64,000 bases of DNA from Ktedonobacter robiniae (lineage in GTDB: Bacteria; Chloroflexota; Ktedonobacteria; Ktedonobacterales; Ktedonobacteraceae), in the NCBI RefSeq assembly GCF_016587375.1, contig NZ_BNJG01000002.1, positions 434,001 to 498,000 on the forward strand. The letters run 5' to 3'. A program made the translations under genes and the position numbers. Under the pieces are notes generated by a model that was given only the letters and a program-made list of their open reading frames with translations, had not been told where the DNA came from and made no database searches. How positions within the stretch are numbered: the first letter of the stretch is position 1; each line of letters begins with the position of its first letter. Below, one piece after another: positions 18,243 through 28,595 of this stretch.

Positions 18243-21200
18243 CTAAAATGGATAAGAACACGGTCCCGGAACATTGAATGGGATTCCGGTTGGAGTCCAG
18301 AAAGAACAAAACGGATTAACGGGTGTGAAGTTGCTTCCGTCCGCCCCCGACGGCTGAGTTTCCGTGGTTGACGCTTCAACCGGCGCGGGGGCATTCGCCT
18401 GCGGTGATGCGGCGAGGCCTACTGCAGCAGCAAACAACATCAAGCCCTGCGCCTCATTGCCTCGGTCTGGTTTTCTTGGCGCTGGCCGATCGACGACTGG
18501 AGGGGCAGACGGAGCCTTCTGCTCATCGTGGCCGAAGATTCGGTCCATGGTCGCATCCTCTTCCTCCTGCATTTTCTTGAGCGTATCTACGCTCTCCCTA
18601 ATCCCTGCCAATGGATCCGACACGAATTTGGCCGCATCCTTCACCAGGCCGGCAGCATCGACCACAACCCCGACAGTCTGGTCATACGCGAACGAACCCA
18701 CTTCGCGCGCGGCTCCACGGAAGTCGCCATGAACCAAGCGATCCACTGTTCGTGCGGCCGCGACACTCGCATCCAAAATAAACGCGACTTCGGCGATACG
18801 TTCAAGAATCCGCATCGCTTTGCGGCCCTCCGTGGCCTTAAAGTGTGACCCTCCCGGTACACCCGCGTGCCCCTTGCGGATGCCGAGATTCATTGGATCG
18901 AGTGCGCTATGTGGTCGCAGGGCCAGTTCCTCGATCGCATGGTCGATCTGCACTCCGGTGAGGCCAGTGCCGTTCTCGATCATTTTTTCGATCATATCCT
19001 GGGGCAGATCGATGCCTCCGAAGGCTTTGATGCCCTGTTCATAAAGCCTTCCAACTCGTCGGTAAAAACCTGACCTCACCGAATTGAATACATCTCGAGC
19101 GAGCTCGGTCCTTCTTGGCCCTACAGGCAAGGCATCTAGTGCGGCATGGAACGCTTGCATATTTGCCTTAAAGCCTCCCTGACCGTACTTATTTTCCAGG
19201 ACGGTTTTGGCCGCATCTTGCCAGGCCTGGCCGAGATACGGATAATCAGTGATGAGTCCTGGCAAGAATTCATCAGGTTCTGCGCCGCTTTTATCGGTAT
19301 ACCTTGTTAGATTACTATTAGCATAGCCGTATAGATTGATGCCACCTTTCAGTCCAGATGGGTCCGCACTTACCCACCTCCCCAACCATGGCGCGTAATA
19401 CCTTGCGCTGTGGTAATTCAGTCCACTCTCTTCATCCCGTTCCATGCCAGTGTATCGATACCGCTTCAAGCTGACCTCCGCCGCGTTGCGCCCTGCTTGA
19501 TATGCGGTGCTGCCGTAGGGGGTATATTCCTCATAAGAGATGATCTGTCCGGCATCATCCAATTCCAGAGACACCGAGCCCAGATGGTTGCCGTACTGGT
19601 AACGGATGAGTTGTTGTGGCGCTGGGTCATTGCTAGCAAGGTCGATGGTGCGCGTCTCCACCAGGGCGATGCGCTGCTTGTCGTCCATAATATGCAGTAT
19701 CTCACGCTCGAGTGCTCGTGTGTCACCGTCGCTCTGATACTCACGGTAGATCTCGAAACCACCAAGGTAGAGGCGTTCTTTCATACGCGTGGGCGTCTGC
19801 CCGGCACTGGCCTGGCGTTCGCTTACTTTGCGCACGCGCTGCCCATTGGTATCGTAGCAATAATAGGTCGTCTCTACAGTGCCACTATTGTTGATCTTCT
19901 GTTGCGCAGTAGCCTGGAGCTGGTCGCGGTAGTCCCAACCCATCTGTGGTAGGTGGGACATGGCCATGATGTTGCCGTGCAGATCGTAGGTGTAGTTGGC
20001 ACTGTAGCCAGGCATTGCGACGTGGTCGGCTAGGTTGGCAGGGTCGCCGGGTAGGCTGGCGGCAAGCAAGCGGTTGCTGTCTAGCGCATACTGGTAACGC
20101 CGATTCCACATCACCTGACCTGGTTGCTCAAGGTTGCGCCCGACGTGATGCACCATCTGCATGATGTTGCCGACCGGGTCGTAGCGATACGTCTCAACGT
20201 AATTCTGCAATGCCTGGCAATCATTGGGCAGCGTTGGTACAACGTGGGAACTGTCATCCCAATCATACTGCTGGCCGTTGCCTCTGTGCTCACGCCCACT
20301 GGCGGCCATCAGGCGATACAGTGCGTCGTAGCGATACTCCGCGCCCGGCAAGACACAGGCGTTGCTGTGGTATACGTGATCATTGGCATTGTCAACAATC
20401 TGGGTGATGTTGCCCATTGGATCATAGGTGTAGTTCAGGTCTTGCAACACTGCGCTGTCGCTGGTACGCGTGGTTTTCAATTGCTTGAGTCGGAACGTGT
20501 CATGCTCGTAATCGTATCTCGTCTCTGAGCCATTGCCATATTGCAACAGGAGGCGCTGGCCCTTCGCATTGTAGTCGATATTGGTGATGGCATGCAGGTT
20601 CGCAGTCGTTGGATTGAGCAAGGTGATTGGCTCTGCTGATTGGTCGAGCCACACGTCCACGCGCTCCAGCAGCCCTGCTTCGTTATAGACAGGCTGGGTA
20701 ATGTTGATGCGTTGCGGGTTGGTTGCCAGGCTGTGGAGCGCGATGATCTGGACTGGTCGGTTCAATGCATCGTACCGTGTGCTGGCGGTGAATATCTCGG
20801 CTTCCAGCGCGGGATGCTGCGACCAATCGGGTATGGCCTTGTAATCCACGGTCAGTTGACGTGTCGTGTGCAGTGGATTACCTTTGAAGTCGTACGCATC
20901 GCTTGTAACCACGCCCGCTGTGTCAGAATGCTCATACAGCTTGCCGCGTAAGTTACGTTGCTTATCATTGACCTGCCCTTCGCCGTAGATGAGCCTCTCA
21001 ACTTGAACTTCTGGATCTGGCGACAGAGCAGGGTTGCGCGGCGCACCGGAGAGCGTTGAGTCGCCCGTCGCTGTGACGAACGAGCCAGTGGGCCGATGCA
21101 ACACATCATATTCCATGCGTGTGATGAAGCCACGGCTGTTCCAGGCGAACATCGGCTTGCCCGCAGCATCATTCAGCATCCAGCGGTCACCGGCATCCAT

Positions 21201-24200
21201 GCTGTGCTGAAAGAGCAAGTTGCCAGCAATGTCGTAACAGGGCGCGAAACCTTGCGCGCTCAAGTTGCTTGCGTCATTGAATGGGTGAACGCCGTCGGGC
21301 AGCGGCGGGAGAACGTATTGCATCACACAGTTGCCGCGTGGATCTTGCACCCACAGGGGTTTGCCCTCGGTATCGAGCTTGCTAAACGTGACGTATTTCT
21401 CGTCGACCAGCACATTGGCTGACCCCACGCGGTTATGAGCGATAGCGACGACCTCGCGCCCGAGGCTATCGAGCACGGTCACAGATGGCGTGTCTGCATG
21501 TTCAGCGGCCAGGCGTGCCGCGCGTTGCTCTTCTGCCGAGGCTGTCGGCGCGCTCTTACGGGCAAACCAGGCATTGCCCGTTTCGCTCACCGTGTCGTTG
21601 GCGTCATAGTGGGTCACGTACCAGGGCGAGAACTCGACGCGGCTGTAGGAGCCATCCGGCGACTCGGTGCGGATCACCCGCCCGACCGCGTCGTAATACA
21701 GTACGGGTGTCACCCCCACTTCGGCCGGTTCCTCGAAGCGATGCCCCACCTCGGGCGGGCTGAAATACAGCTCATACTGTTTGACAGGTTTTCCCTTGTT
21801 GTTAAGGATGGTCTTGCCGCTGGCGACCCAACGCAGAGGCCCACCAGGCTGCTCTGGCTCAGCTTGCACCTTCTTCACCAGCACGTTGCCCGTGCCATCC
21901 GAATACGCAAAGGCACTCTGCACCGCGCTATCAGGCTCGTCGGCTACATGTCGCTCTCGCACGATGCTACAGGCGCAAGAGGGGTGCTGTCCCCAGAGCG
22001 TCTTGCCGTCTGTGATGATTTCGCCGAATGAATACACATGCCGCACGCTGGCCCCGCGCAACAGGTTTTTGGCATCGGTAACGTCGTAGTCTTTGGTGGC
22101 AAAGAACTCCTGCATGGTAGCCAGATCTGGGTTCAGCAGCGCGTCATCAAAAGCGTTCAGGCTATCGCCTTCATTCCCTTTGCCCATCACCGCCATCGCG
22201 GCGGGCATCCCCAGGATATCGAAGCGCACTTCTGAAAGATTGTCGTTTGCATCTTTCATCTGGCATGGGGCCAGCACGCGAAAGTCGAACCCGGTCACCT
22301 CGGTGCGGTTGCCCAGTGCATCGGTGCTGGATTGGATGTAGAGATTGCATAGATCGTAGGTGAGCGCGGTCGGGTTCCCAAATGGGTCAGTGTACCGCTC
22401 GGGCAGATAGAAGTGTTGGGCAGCATCAGCGTTAAAGCCAGCCACACCCGAACACATCCAATATTGTCCCGGCACAGCCTCGCCGCCAAAACGTTCGGTC
22501 AACTCACTGCCGCTCAGGTACCCGCTAATGTGCTTGTCCGAGAGGGCCGTTTGAACGCCCGGCTGGATCTTGTCTTTGAAGATCAGTCCAAGCATGTCAT
22601 CGGTCAGTGCCAGCTTGTAGCTCTCGTAGGGCAACCCCAGCGCATTGAGCTGCCCCAGCACCAGTGGCTTATCCAGGGTCGTATCGAAGAACAGTGAGCG
22701 AGCGTGCTCGACGATGCGCTTTTGCGGCGAGGTGCGGTTGGGCAGCACATGATAGGCGATCTCCTCAACGGCTATTCCACCGGTCTGATAGGTATCACTC
22801 AGTTTGTAGGCGCGCACGTCGTCCAGCGTGAAGTAGCGACTCGTGGGCACGATGCCGGTCAACTCATAGGTCAGCACTTCGCAGGGCAGACGCAGGCGGT
22901 AGGCGTCCGGCTCGAGCACGTCGTTGGTGTAGCGTGTCTCGGTAGAGGCCAGGTGCAACTCGGACTGCACCTGCTGGATCAGCTCCTGCGCACCGTCCCT
23001 CAAGGCGGCATCGACATACGTGCCCAGACGGGGGTAAACCACGGCGACGGATTGCTGAATGTTGCCGTACTCGTCGATGCGCATGTTGAGCGTGTGGGCG
23101 ATGCGCGGATCGGGGGTCAGTTGTTGGGGGCGCAGGTCGAGTTCATAGTGATACGTGATCGCTTCGCTTTCGGTGACATGAAAGACCGCGTGCTGGTTGG
23201 CCGCTTTCGCTTGCAGGCGGTGAATGTGGCAGGTGTGGTAGGCAGCCGAGAACAGTTTGACCGGCGTGTGTCTGCCAGTAGCCAGCGCATCCACATCCAG
23301 TTCATAGACCTCTTGTCGCAACATCATGCCTTTGCACGCGCGCAGCGCTTCGCGCCACTCTTCGGCGCTGAGGTCGAGGACATCGAGGTCGGGTTCGGGC
23401 AAGGTACGCTCCTGGAACGTACCCAGCACCTGCTGACCAGGTTGCTCATCCTCAAACCAGTTCGGGAAATACTCATCCTGAAAGTGATTCAGGATGCGTT
23501 CGCGGTCGAGAAACACGCCGGTGTGATACCAGGTCACGGTTTTGATCGGCGGCTGATAGAGCGTGTGGTCGTCGGTAATGTAGGGACTGCCAGTATTGCC
23601 CGCTGCAAAGGTGCCGTAGTCTTCGACATCGACCTGTTCCACGCGGCCAAAACCGCGAAACTCACGCTCTGGCCCATCAAAGTAGCCGTGGTGATAGCTG
23701 TAGGTAGTGGAGAAGGTGGTATTGCGCCATGTGTCGCGCACCGTCACCTTCTCCACACAATGCACGGGGAAGGGCAACCTGGTGACCCAGGGGTTGCCTG
23801 CCGCCTTGTCTTGCAGGTAGAATTTGGTCGAAGGCGCATACGCAACTGTCGTCTCCGCACCCAGATTGTTGACCGTCTTGACGAGCAGGTGAGGCTTTTG
23901 CCCGCCCATCAGGTCAAGGTAGCGCAGCGGGCGGCGCGCCTCATTGGGAAGCGGCGATGACCAGACCAGGCAGGCGGTGCCATTACCGAACAGATCCAGC
24001 GTCTGCACGTCGGCGACGTTATCGAGTGCGGGGAAGTGCGTGATCGTAGTCGCTGCGCTCCAGCTATTGCCCGATTGATTGAAATACACACGCACGCCCT
24101 CACGGTGCAGATACAGCAGGTCGGTTGTGCCGGTGCCGTCGATATCGGCCAGGCGGAGGCGGCGGTGATCGAATTGATCGACAGCGTCAAACAGCGGCGC

Positions 24201-26195
24201 ATTGTCCATTGTGACTTTCGCGCCAAAGCGGCCATAGCCGAGATTGGGCCAATAGCATACCTCGCCGTTGCGAGTGCGCACGATATCATTCAAGCCATCG
24301 CCCGACATGTCCGCAAGCGAGATGGACTGTTCCCCATCAGCAAAGACGATGGCTGGGCCTTGTTCTTCATCCCAGAGTTTGCTCACGCGTTGCGCGGCTC
24401 CAAAGCCGTCTTCGCCCAATGAGCGATACCACACAAACGCGTCGTGCTCGCTGATCAGGATATCGGCGTGACCATCCCCGTCGAGGTCGATGAACCTGAG
24501 ATTGGGATCGCTCCAGTCCACATTGGGTAGGGAGGCGAACGAGACAAATGGGTCCCACTGCTCGCCCATGGTCCGATCGTAAAACCCCGGCGTCGGGCCT
24601 GCAAATTGCACCACGTCCAGGCGGCCGTCGCCCGCCAGATCGAGGAACTGCGCATGACCGGACAGCGCCATCGCAGGCTTTGACAAGACGACCTCTACCG
24701 TGGCGAACTTCGCCTCGATGTGCACGTCACCATCATTCCCAACCATGTTGGTCGGGCTGAGGTTGCGTTTGTAGAACCACGCTCCAGCCTGTTCGGTCAG
24801 CACGCCCGAGAGCCCCTCGCCATCAAGGTCAACCCATTGATACTGTGCACCGTCAATGCCGATCGGCAGATCTGCCAGGCTCTCACCGCGCAGTTCGCGC
24901 AGTTCGCGCAGTTCCGCCTGGATGGTGGCGTCGCTGTAGGTGAACTCGAGCGGGGGGAGCGACGCAGAGAGATCGTCTCCACCTGCCTGCCGTTGATAGC
25001 TGCGCGGCATCACCCCGATGAGCTTGGAGAAAAGAGGCGCGCGGACGTTTGCCGCGTCCTGCTCGTACTCGTAGGTAAAGTCGGTCGAGCGTACGAGACC
25101 GTCGTACCCCTCCTGGCTGTCTGAAGCTTCAGGGATGTGATGGAACATCAGCGCGCGCTGGCACAGGCGATGGGTACGCACTTCAAACGTCGAGCGGTAA
25201 GATGAGAAGGGGTCCTGGCGGACCGTCCATATGCCGTCCTCTTGTGGTGTGGGATGGGCCTGGTCGTGCTCGCCATAGTCGAACACGACTTCGAAGTACC
25301 AGTTGCCCTCTCCCGGTGGCTCCGGCCACGGCTGGCCGGCCTCAAGTTCGGGTAGATAGGGTGTGTAATTGCCATAGAAAATGCGCTTGAGATAGCGGTT
25401 GGCAGTGCGTCGTGGGTCGAGCGTGTCTCCACGATTGTACTCGTGGGCTTGCGCAAGATCAACGTGTTCGGCGTCTTCTGGTTTATAGTGATACGCTATG
25501 ATGTTGCCCTTGTCGTCGTAGGTTTCGCTGATCAGCCAGCCGAAAATGCGTTCAGGATGCGTGGGGTCGGCGATGCGCGAATTGTCGCTTCTACCGTACC
25601 AGGTGGTGATGTTGTCTTTCGAGATGGAACGCCAAAAGCTATCGTCTGGCTTATCCGCGTTTGTCCATCGCTCAATGCGGGCGAACAACCCTTCGACGCG
25701 CGGGCGATAGCGACGAATACGATAGGTGGTGCCGTTGACGGTTCGCGGAGGCAGTTCCTCGTACCTCCATGTGTCCGATGCATCTTGTTTGAGCACGGGT
25801 ACCAGATCTTCAGCACCCGAGAGGGTGAATACATCCGATTCCGTGTCCTGGGCATCCTGATAGCGCGGCAACCCTTTATCCGTTTTGCGCGTGATCGCAG
25901 GCAAGGAAAGATTCCAGCCGAGGCCGAAGGGGCTGTTACCGGCACCAGAGTCATACGAGAGCGAAAGTTGTGGACCAAAGCCAGAGCGGCCTGGGCTGGT
26001 GGCAATGGGCACAGTCATAGAGCCAGTGCCAGTGACGGGATTGGCTCCGAATTTCTCGCCAATTCCTCGGATTGCACCACCGCCTTTGGGCAGCGAGATC
26101 GAGGGTGGCGTAAATAACGTTTTATCCTCGTTTGTGCTGGTATCTTTTGCAGCACCCTGTCGTCCGCCTTCAGGAAGTGATGCCTCTTGATACAT
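18243..26195 (-). CDS. Fused TcB/TcC-type toxin: SpvB, TcdB and Rhs core with C-terminal payload
   Basis: A 2650-residue protein. The N-terminus (~35-330) is an SpvB domain (ISLPKGGGAIRGIGEKFG, SLSYDSGAGNSPFGLGWNL). FG-GAP/VCBS propeller repeats follow (DLDGDGHADILISEHD, DMSGDGLNDIVRTRNG), then the TcdB middle domain (PFPVHCVEKVTV, REFRGFGRVEQVD). YD/Rhs repeats lead to the core end RYTGMERDEESGLNYHSARY...GRWVSADPSGLKGGINLYGY near 2280. In known Tc toxins this core forms a hollow cocoon and an aspartyl autoprotease releases the downstream variable domain. The ~347-residue tail here has the pattern IDH..., DPMNLGIRKGH, suggesting an HNH-like nuclease (inference), then helices and a proline-rich end. 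A good ribosome site (GAGGAGCC) precedes the ATG. First gene of the operon; TcB and TcC, often separate, are fused. Confidence 0.93.
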   Translation of the reverse strand: MYQEASLPEGGRQGAAKDTSTNEDKTLFTPPSISLPKGGGAIRGIGEKFGANPVTGTGSMTVPIATSPGRSGFGPQLSLSYDSGAGNSPFGLGWNLSLPAITRKTDKGLPRYQDAQDTESDVFTLSGAEDLVPVLKQDASDTWRYEELPPRTVNGTTYRIRRYRPRVEGLFARIERWTNADKPDDSFWRSISKDNITTWYGRSDNSRIADPTHPERIFGWLISETYDDKGNIIAYHYKPEDAEHVDLAQAHEYNRGDTLDPRRTANRYLKRIFYGNYTPYLPELEAGQPWPEPPGEGNWYFEVVFDYGEHDQAHPTPQEDGIWTVRQDPFSSYRSTFEVRTHRLCQRALMFHHIPEASDSQEGYDGLVRSTDFTYEYEQDAANVRAPLFSKLIGVMPRSYQRQAGGDDLSASLPPLEFTYSDATIQAELRELRELRGESLADLPIGIDGAQYQWVDLDGEGLSGVLTEQAGAWFYKRNLSPTNMVGNDGDVHIEAKFATVEVVLSKPAMALSGHAQFLDLAGDGRLDVVQFAGPTPGFYDRTMGEQWDPFVSFASLPNVDWSDPNLRFIDLDGDGHADILISEHDAFVWYRSLGEDGFGAAQRVSKLWDEEQGPAIVFADGEQSISLADMSGDGLNDIVRTRNGEVCYWPNLGYGRFGAKVTMDNAPLFDAVDQFDHRRLRLADIDGTGTTDLLYLHREGVRVYFNQSGNSWSAATTITHFPALDNVADVQTLDLFGNGTACLVWSSPLPNEARRPLRYLDLMGGQKPHLLVKTVNNLGAETTVAYAPSTKFYLQDKAAGNPWVTRLPFPVHCVEKVTVRDTWRNTTFSTTYSYHHGYFDGPEREFRGFGRVEQVDVEDYGTFAAGNTGSPYITDDHTLYQPPIKTVTWYHTGVFLDRERILNHFQDEYFPNWFEDEQPGQQVLGTFQERTLPEPDLDVLDLSAEEWREALRACKGMMLRQEVYELDVDALATGRHTPVKLFSAAYHTCHIHRLQAKAANQHAVFHVTESEAITYHYELDLRPQQLTPDPRIAHTLNMRIDEYGNIQQSVAVVYPRLGTYVDAALRDGAQELIQQVQSELHLASTETRYTNDVLEPDAYRLRLPCEVLTYELTGIVPTSRYFTLDDVRAYKLSDTYQTGGIAVEEIAYHVLPNRTSPQKRIVEHARSLFFDTTLDKPLVLGQLNALGLPYESYKLALTDDMLGLIFKDKIQPGVQTALSDKHISGYLSGSELTERFGGEAVPGQYWMCSGVAGFNADAAQHFYLPERYTDPFGNPTALTYDLCNLYIQSSTDALGNRTEVTGFDFRVLAPCQMKDANDNLSEVRFDILGMPAAMAVMGKGNEGDSLNAFDDALLNPDLATMQEFFATKDYDVTDAKNLLRGASVRHVYSFGEIITDGKTLWGQHPSCACSIVRERHVADEPDSAVQSAFAYSDGTGNVLVKKVQAEPEQPGGPLRWVASGKTILNNKGKPVKQYELYFSPPEVGHRFEEPAEVGVTPVLYYDAVGRVIRTESPDGSYSRVEFSPWYVTHYDANDTVSETGNAWFARKSAPTASAEEQRAARLAAEHADTPSVTVLDSLGREVVAIAHNRVGSANVLVDEKYVTFSKLDTEGKPLWVQDPRGNCVMQYVLPPLPDGVHPFNDASNLSAQGFAPCYDIAGNLLFQHSMDAGDRWMLNDAAGKPMFAWNSRGFITRMEYDVLHRPTGSFVTATGDSTLSGAPRNPALSPDPEVQVERLIYGEGQVNDKQRNLRGKLYEHSDTAGVVTSDAYDFKGNPLHTTRQLTVDYKAIPDWSQHPALEAEIFTASTRYDALNRPVQIIALHSLATNPQRINITQPVYNEAGLLERVDVWLDQSAEPITLLNPTTANLHAITNIDYNAKGQRLLLQYGNGSETRYDYEHDTFRLKQLKTTRTSDSAVLQDLNYTYDPMGNITQIVDNANDHVYHSNACVLPGAEYRYDALYRLMAASGREHRGNGQQYDWDDSSHVVPTLPNDCQALQNYVETYRYDPVGNIMQMVHHVGRNLEQPGQVMWNRRYQYALDSNRLLAASLPGDPANLADHVAMPGYSANYTYDLHGNIMAMSHLPQMGWDYRDQLQATAQQKINNSGTVETTYYCYDTNGQRVRKVSERQASAGQTPTRMKERLYLGGFEIYREYQSDGDTRALEREILHIMDDKQRIALVETRTIDLASNDPAPQQLIRYQYGNHLGSVSLELDDAGQIISYEEYTPYGSTAYQAGRNAAEVSLKRYRYTGMERDEESGLNYHSARYYAPWLGRWVSADPSGLKGGINLYGYANSNLTRYTDKSGAEPDEFLPGLITDYPYLGQAWQDAAKTVLENKYGQGGFKANMQAFHAALDALPVGPRRTELARDVFNSVRSGFYRRVGRLYEQGIKAFGGIDLPQDMIEKMIENGTGLTGVQIDHAIEELALRPHSALDPMNLGIRKGHAGVPGGSHFKATEGRKAMRILERIAEVAFILDASVAAARTVDRLVHGDFRGAAREVGSFAYDQTVGVVVDAAGLVKDAAKFVSDPLAGIRESVDTLKKMQEEEDATMDRIFGHDEQKAPSAPPVVDRPAPRKPDRGNEAQGLMLFAAAVGLAASPQANAPAPVEASTTETQPSGADGSNFTPVNPFCSFWTPTGIPFNVPGPCSYPF

Positions 26196-26216
26196 TTTAA
26201 GGCTCCTCTTTTATCA

Positions 26217-26244
26217 AAGATAATAAAGGTATAGGTATTGTCAA
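26217..26244 (-). promoter_or_regulatory. Probable sigma-A-type promoter of the Tc operon
   Basis: On the minus strand TTGACA (26244-26239) is followed after 16 bases by TATCTT (26222-26217), ~20 bases upstream of the TcB/C start codon. The -35 is a perfect consensus match, the -10 is fair. The predicted leader is very short. Confidence 0.5.
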
Positions 26245-26607
26245 CTTAAAAATTTACCTTGATGAGTTTTCCCGACTAAACCTTCTGTTGGGGCCTTTCA
26301 GAGAGCATCCTCTTGAACAACGTTTTGGTTGGCTCTCCACTTTCACACTAAATCTCATACAATTAACGCTGCAATTAGTAGAAACTCGTTACTGATTCTG
26401 TGAACATATCCAACTATCCGTTAAAACTTCTGTAACTGCCAATGCCGTTTTGAGGCGAGCAATTGCGTCAAAGTGGCGATAAAATAGCCCCGTACGGCTC
26501 AGCACCTTGTTCTTAGCACAAGAATTAAGTATGCTTAGCCCGTAGAGCCTGCACAGGCGGTTAACGGGGGCAAACATATTCAAAAACAGATAGTGGAGGA
26601 AAAACGT
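26245..26607. other. Intergenic region between the divergent Tc operon and Nudix gene
   Basis: No recognisable gene. A short minus-strand frame at 26389-26583 has no family features or ribosome site. The stretch is AT-rich near the Tc promoter and must hold the Nudix promoter. Confidence 0.5.
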
Positions 26608-27021
26608 ATGTCAGAACGGCCCTTAGTAGGCGTTGGCGTGATTATCAGAAACGGCGATCACGTCCTTCTCATGAAGCGCCAAAACGCTCATGGAGATGGA
26701 ACCTGGTCTATGCCTGGAGGCCATTTAGAGTATGGGGAATCGCCAGAGGAGTGTGCCATTCGTGAAGCAGAGGAAGAGGTTGGGGTACAGATTACCAACC
26801 TCACCTTTTGCACGATCACCAATGATATTTTTGAGGAGGAAGGAAAGCATTACGTCACCATTTGGATGGAGGGAACGTATCTCTCTGGAGAAGCACAGAT
26901 CAATTCTGCTCGTGAGATGTCAGCCGTTGGATGGTTCTCCTGGACTGATTTACCAACTCCACGTTTTCTCCCTTTAGAACATCTACTTACCCAGGGATAT
27001 ATTCTCGGCAACGAAAACTGA
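26608..27021 (+). CDS. Nudix hydrolase
   Basis: A 137-residue protein starting MSERPLVGVGVIIR after GTGGAGG. The complete Nudix box is present at residues ~35-57: GGHLEYGESPEECAIREAEEEVGV, matching GX5EX7REUXEEXGU with all metal-binding glutamates. The family hydrolyses nucleoside diphosphates linked to another group, for example oxidised or non-canonical (d)NTPs or NDP-sugars; MSMPGGHLEYGES-type proteins are often annotated as MutT-like. The exact substrate is unclear. It is followed ~180 bp later by a double GNAT acetyltransferase on the same strand. Confidence 0.92.
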   Translation: MSERPLVGVGVIIRNGDHVLLMKRQNAHGDGTWSMPGGHLEYGESPEECAIREAEEEVGVQITNLTFCTITNDIFEEEGKHYVTIWMEGTYLSGEAQINSAREMSAVGWFSWTDLPTPRFLPLEHLLTQGYILGNEN

Positions 27022-27200
27022 GCGCATGATTTGGTTTCTCAAAGACCATGAGATGAGATGTTTTGTCCCACGATCTCGCCAAATTATTCTATTGACGCAC
27101 CCCCCTTTCGGCGAATTTACGGGTCAGATCACAATACGAGTGCTGATTGAGATGGGGGGGAAATTCACGTTCTTAACAAAGAAAAGGAGCATCAGAGCCC

Positions 27201-28169
27201 ATGAGCAATGCCTTACCAGAGGGCTTCACCCTACGTCCGGCAACGCTAGATGATGTGCCAGCGATCTATGGCCTGTTCCAGTCTCATGAGCGTGCACTCT
27301 ATGGCTATACCGACAAATTCCTGGCATCGGTACAGGTACCATATTCCTCACCGACGCTTGATCTGGCAGAACAGACCTGCCTGGTCTTTGATCAAGCGGG
27401 ACGACTCGTTGGCTCAATGCTCCTGGAACAGAGTATGTATACAACCTTTAGCGTGACCATCTGCGTGTTTCCACCTGAGCCAGGCTCACATGTGAACCAC
27501 TATCTGTTGCGCCTGGCAGTGAGCAAGGCACGAACGCTGATGGCACAAGCTCAGCCAGGCGTACAGGTGACGTTGGACAGTTGGGTCTCCTCGCTTGACC
27601 AGGAGAGTCTCCAGTGCTATGAGATGGCAGGCTTTCAAGAAGTGCGACGAAACTGGCGTATGGAGATTGAGCTCAATGGACGACCAGCTTCGCCAACGTG
27701 GCCCGAAGGTGTAGTGCTACGACCCTTTGTCCCTGAGAGAGATGACCACGCGGTCTTCGAGATGATCGAGAGGGCCTTTCGAGATCATTGGGGACATTCA
27801 CCCGAAGATTTCGCTGAGTGGCGGCATTGGGCCATTGAACAGGTGGGTTTTGATCCTTCACTCTACCATATTGCCTGGGTGGGCGATCAACCGATTGGTG
27901 GTGCGCTATGTAGTACAGGTCCAGTAGGTTGGATCAATACCCTGGCCGTTGCCCGTGAATGGCGAGGCAGAGGTGTTGGCCTGGCACTTCTGCAACACGC
28001 CTTTGGCGCGTTCTACCGTCGTGGTTTGCGTCGAGTCAGTCTTTCCGTTGATACTCAAAATCTCACCGGCGCGACTAGGCTCTATCAACGTGCCGGCATG
28101 CGTAAAACACGCGAATATCTTTTCCTGCAAAAAGAGTTGCTCATAGGGATACCACCACTTGCGAAGTAA
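27201..28169 (+). CDS. Tandem-GNAT N-acetyltransferase
   Basis: A 322-residue protein with two GNAT folds. The N-terminal copy (residues ~8-150) is degenerate; the C-terminal copy (~165-310) carries the acetyl-CoA signature VAREWRGRGVGLALLQHAFG followed by VDTQNLTGATRLYQRAGM. This two-domain layout is the one seen in mycothiol synthase-type and many antibiotic- or amino-acid-modifying enzymes. Ktedonobacteria are not known to me as mycothiol makers, so no symbol is given. AAAGAAAAGGAG lies 11 bases before the ATG. Acts in the cytoplasm; substrate unknown. Confidence 0.88.
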   Translation: MSNALPEGFTLRPATLDDVPAIYGLFQSHERALYGYTDKFLASVQVPYSSPTLDLAEQTCLVFDQAGRLVGSMLLEQSMYTTFSVTICVFPPEPGSHVNHYLLRLAVSKARTLMAQAQPGVQVTLDSWVSSLDQESLQCYEMAGFQEVRRNWRMEIELNGRPASPTWPEGVVLRPFVPERDDHAVFEMIERAFRDHWGHSPEDFAEWRHWAIEQVGFDPSLYHIAWVGDQPIGGALCSTGPVGWINTLAVAREWRGRGVGLALLQHAFGAFYRRGLRRVSLSVDTQNLTGATRLYQRAGMRKTREYLFLQKELLIGIPPLAK

Positions 28170-28595
28170 TGGAACACAGGCGCTAGGTATCAATCAATCC
28201 ACTTTGGCGGGAACTCAGCTAAAGGCAATTGCGCACATCATTTTACTTCATCATCAGAATACAAAATTTTTGTATTTTGTCTTCAAACCTTTTTCTAGCT
28301 GTAGAGAGAGGCAAAGCATGAAAAAAACCTAAATCGAGCGGATACAACATTCCTCGAACACATTCTAGCCAGCTGGTAAATGACCTGAAACCTGGCTCTG
28401 CCCACAAGTTGCGTAATGAGGTTGTAGTAGGTAGCCAAAGAGCACAAATGTATCATATGCTGTTCACAGTGGTGAACAGTCTACTTCGTGCAGGTAACCT
28501 CGCACCACAAACCGTTTCTCTTATATTAGAGGAGTGCCTTGAGGTGAGCCTGTTCACAACATAGACACATCTCTCCTTCTTCAACACAACACAAA
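28170..28595. other. Intergenic region with two palindromes, no gene
   Basis: No convincing coding frame. Two small palindromes are present: ATACAAAATTTTTGTAT at 28259-28275 and CTGTTCAC-AGTG-GTGAACAG at 28460-28479. The second looks like an operator or a decayed transposon hairpin; it lies ~200 bp upstream of the dehydrogenase gene. The stretch ends at a transposon-end-like repeat (28596). Confidence 0.45.

Noticed and set aside
22704..23960. Long open frame (418 codons) on the plus strand inside the TcB/C gene
   Set aside because: Antisense shadow; the minus-strand Rhs/TcB frame has clear motifs throughout.
24890..24915. Short tandem repeat (9-bp unit, ELR ELR ELR)
   Set aside because: A minor coding repeat in the TcB/C gene; no sign of more than three units.
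28259..28275. AT-rich palindrome ATACAAAATTTTTGTAT as a terminator
   Set aside because: Lies ~90 bases after the GNAT gene but lacks a GC stem; could be an operator, too little evidence to call.
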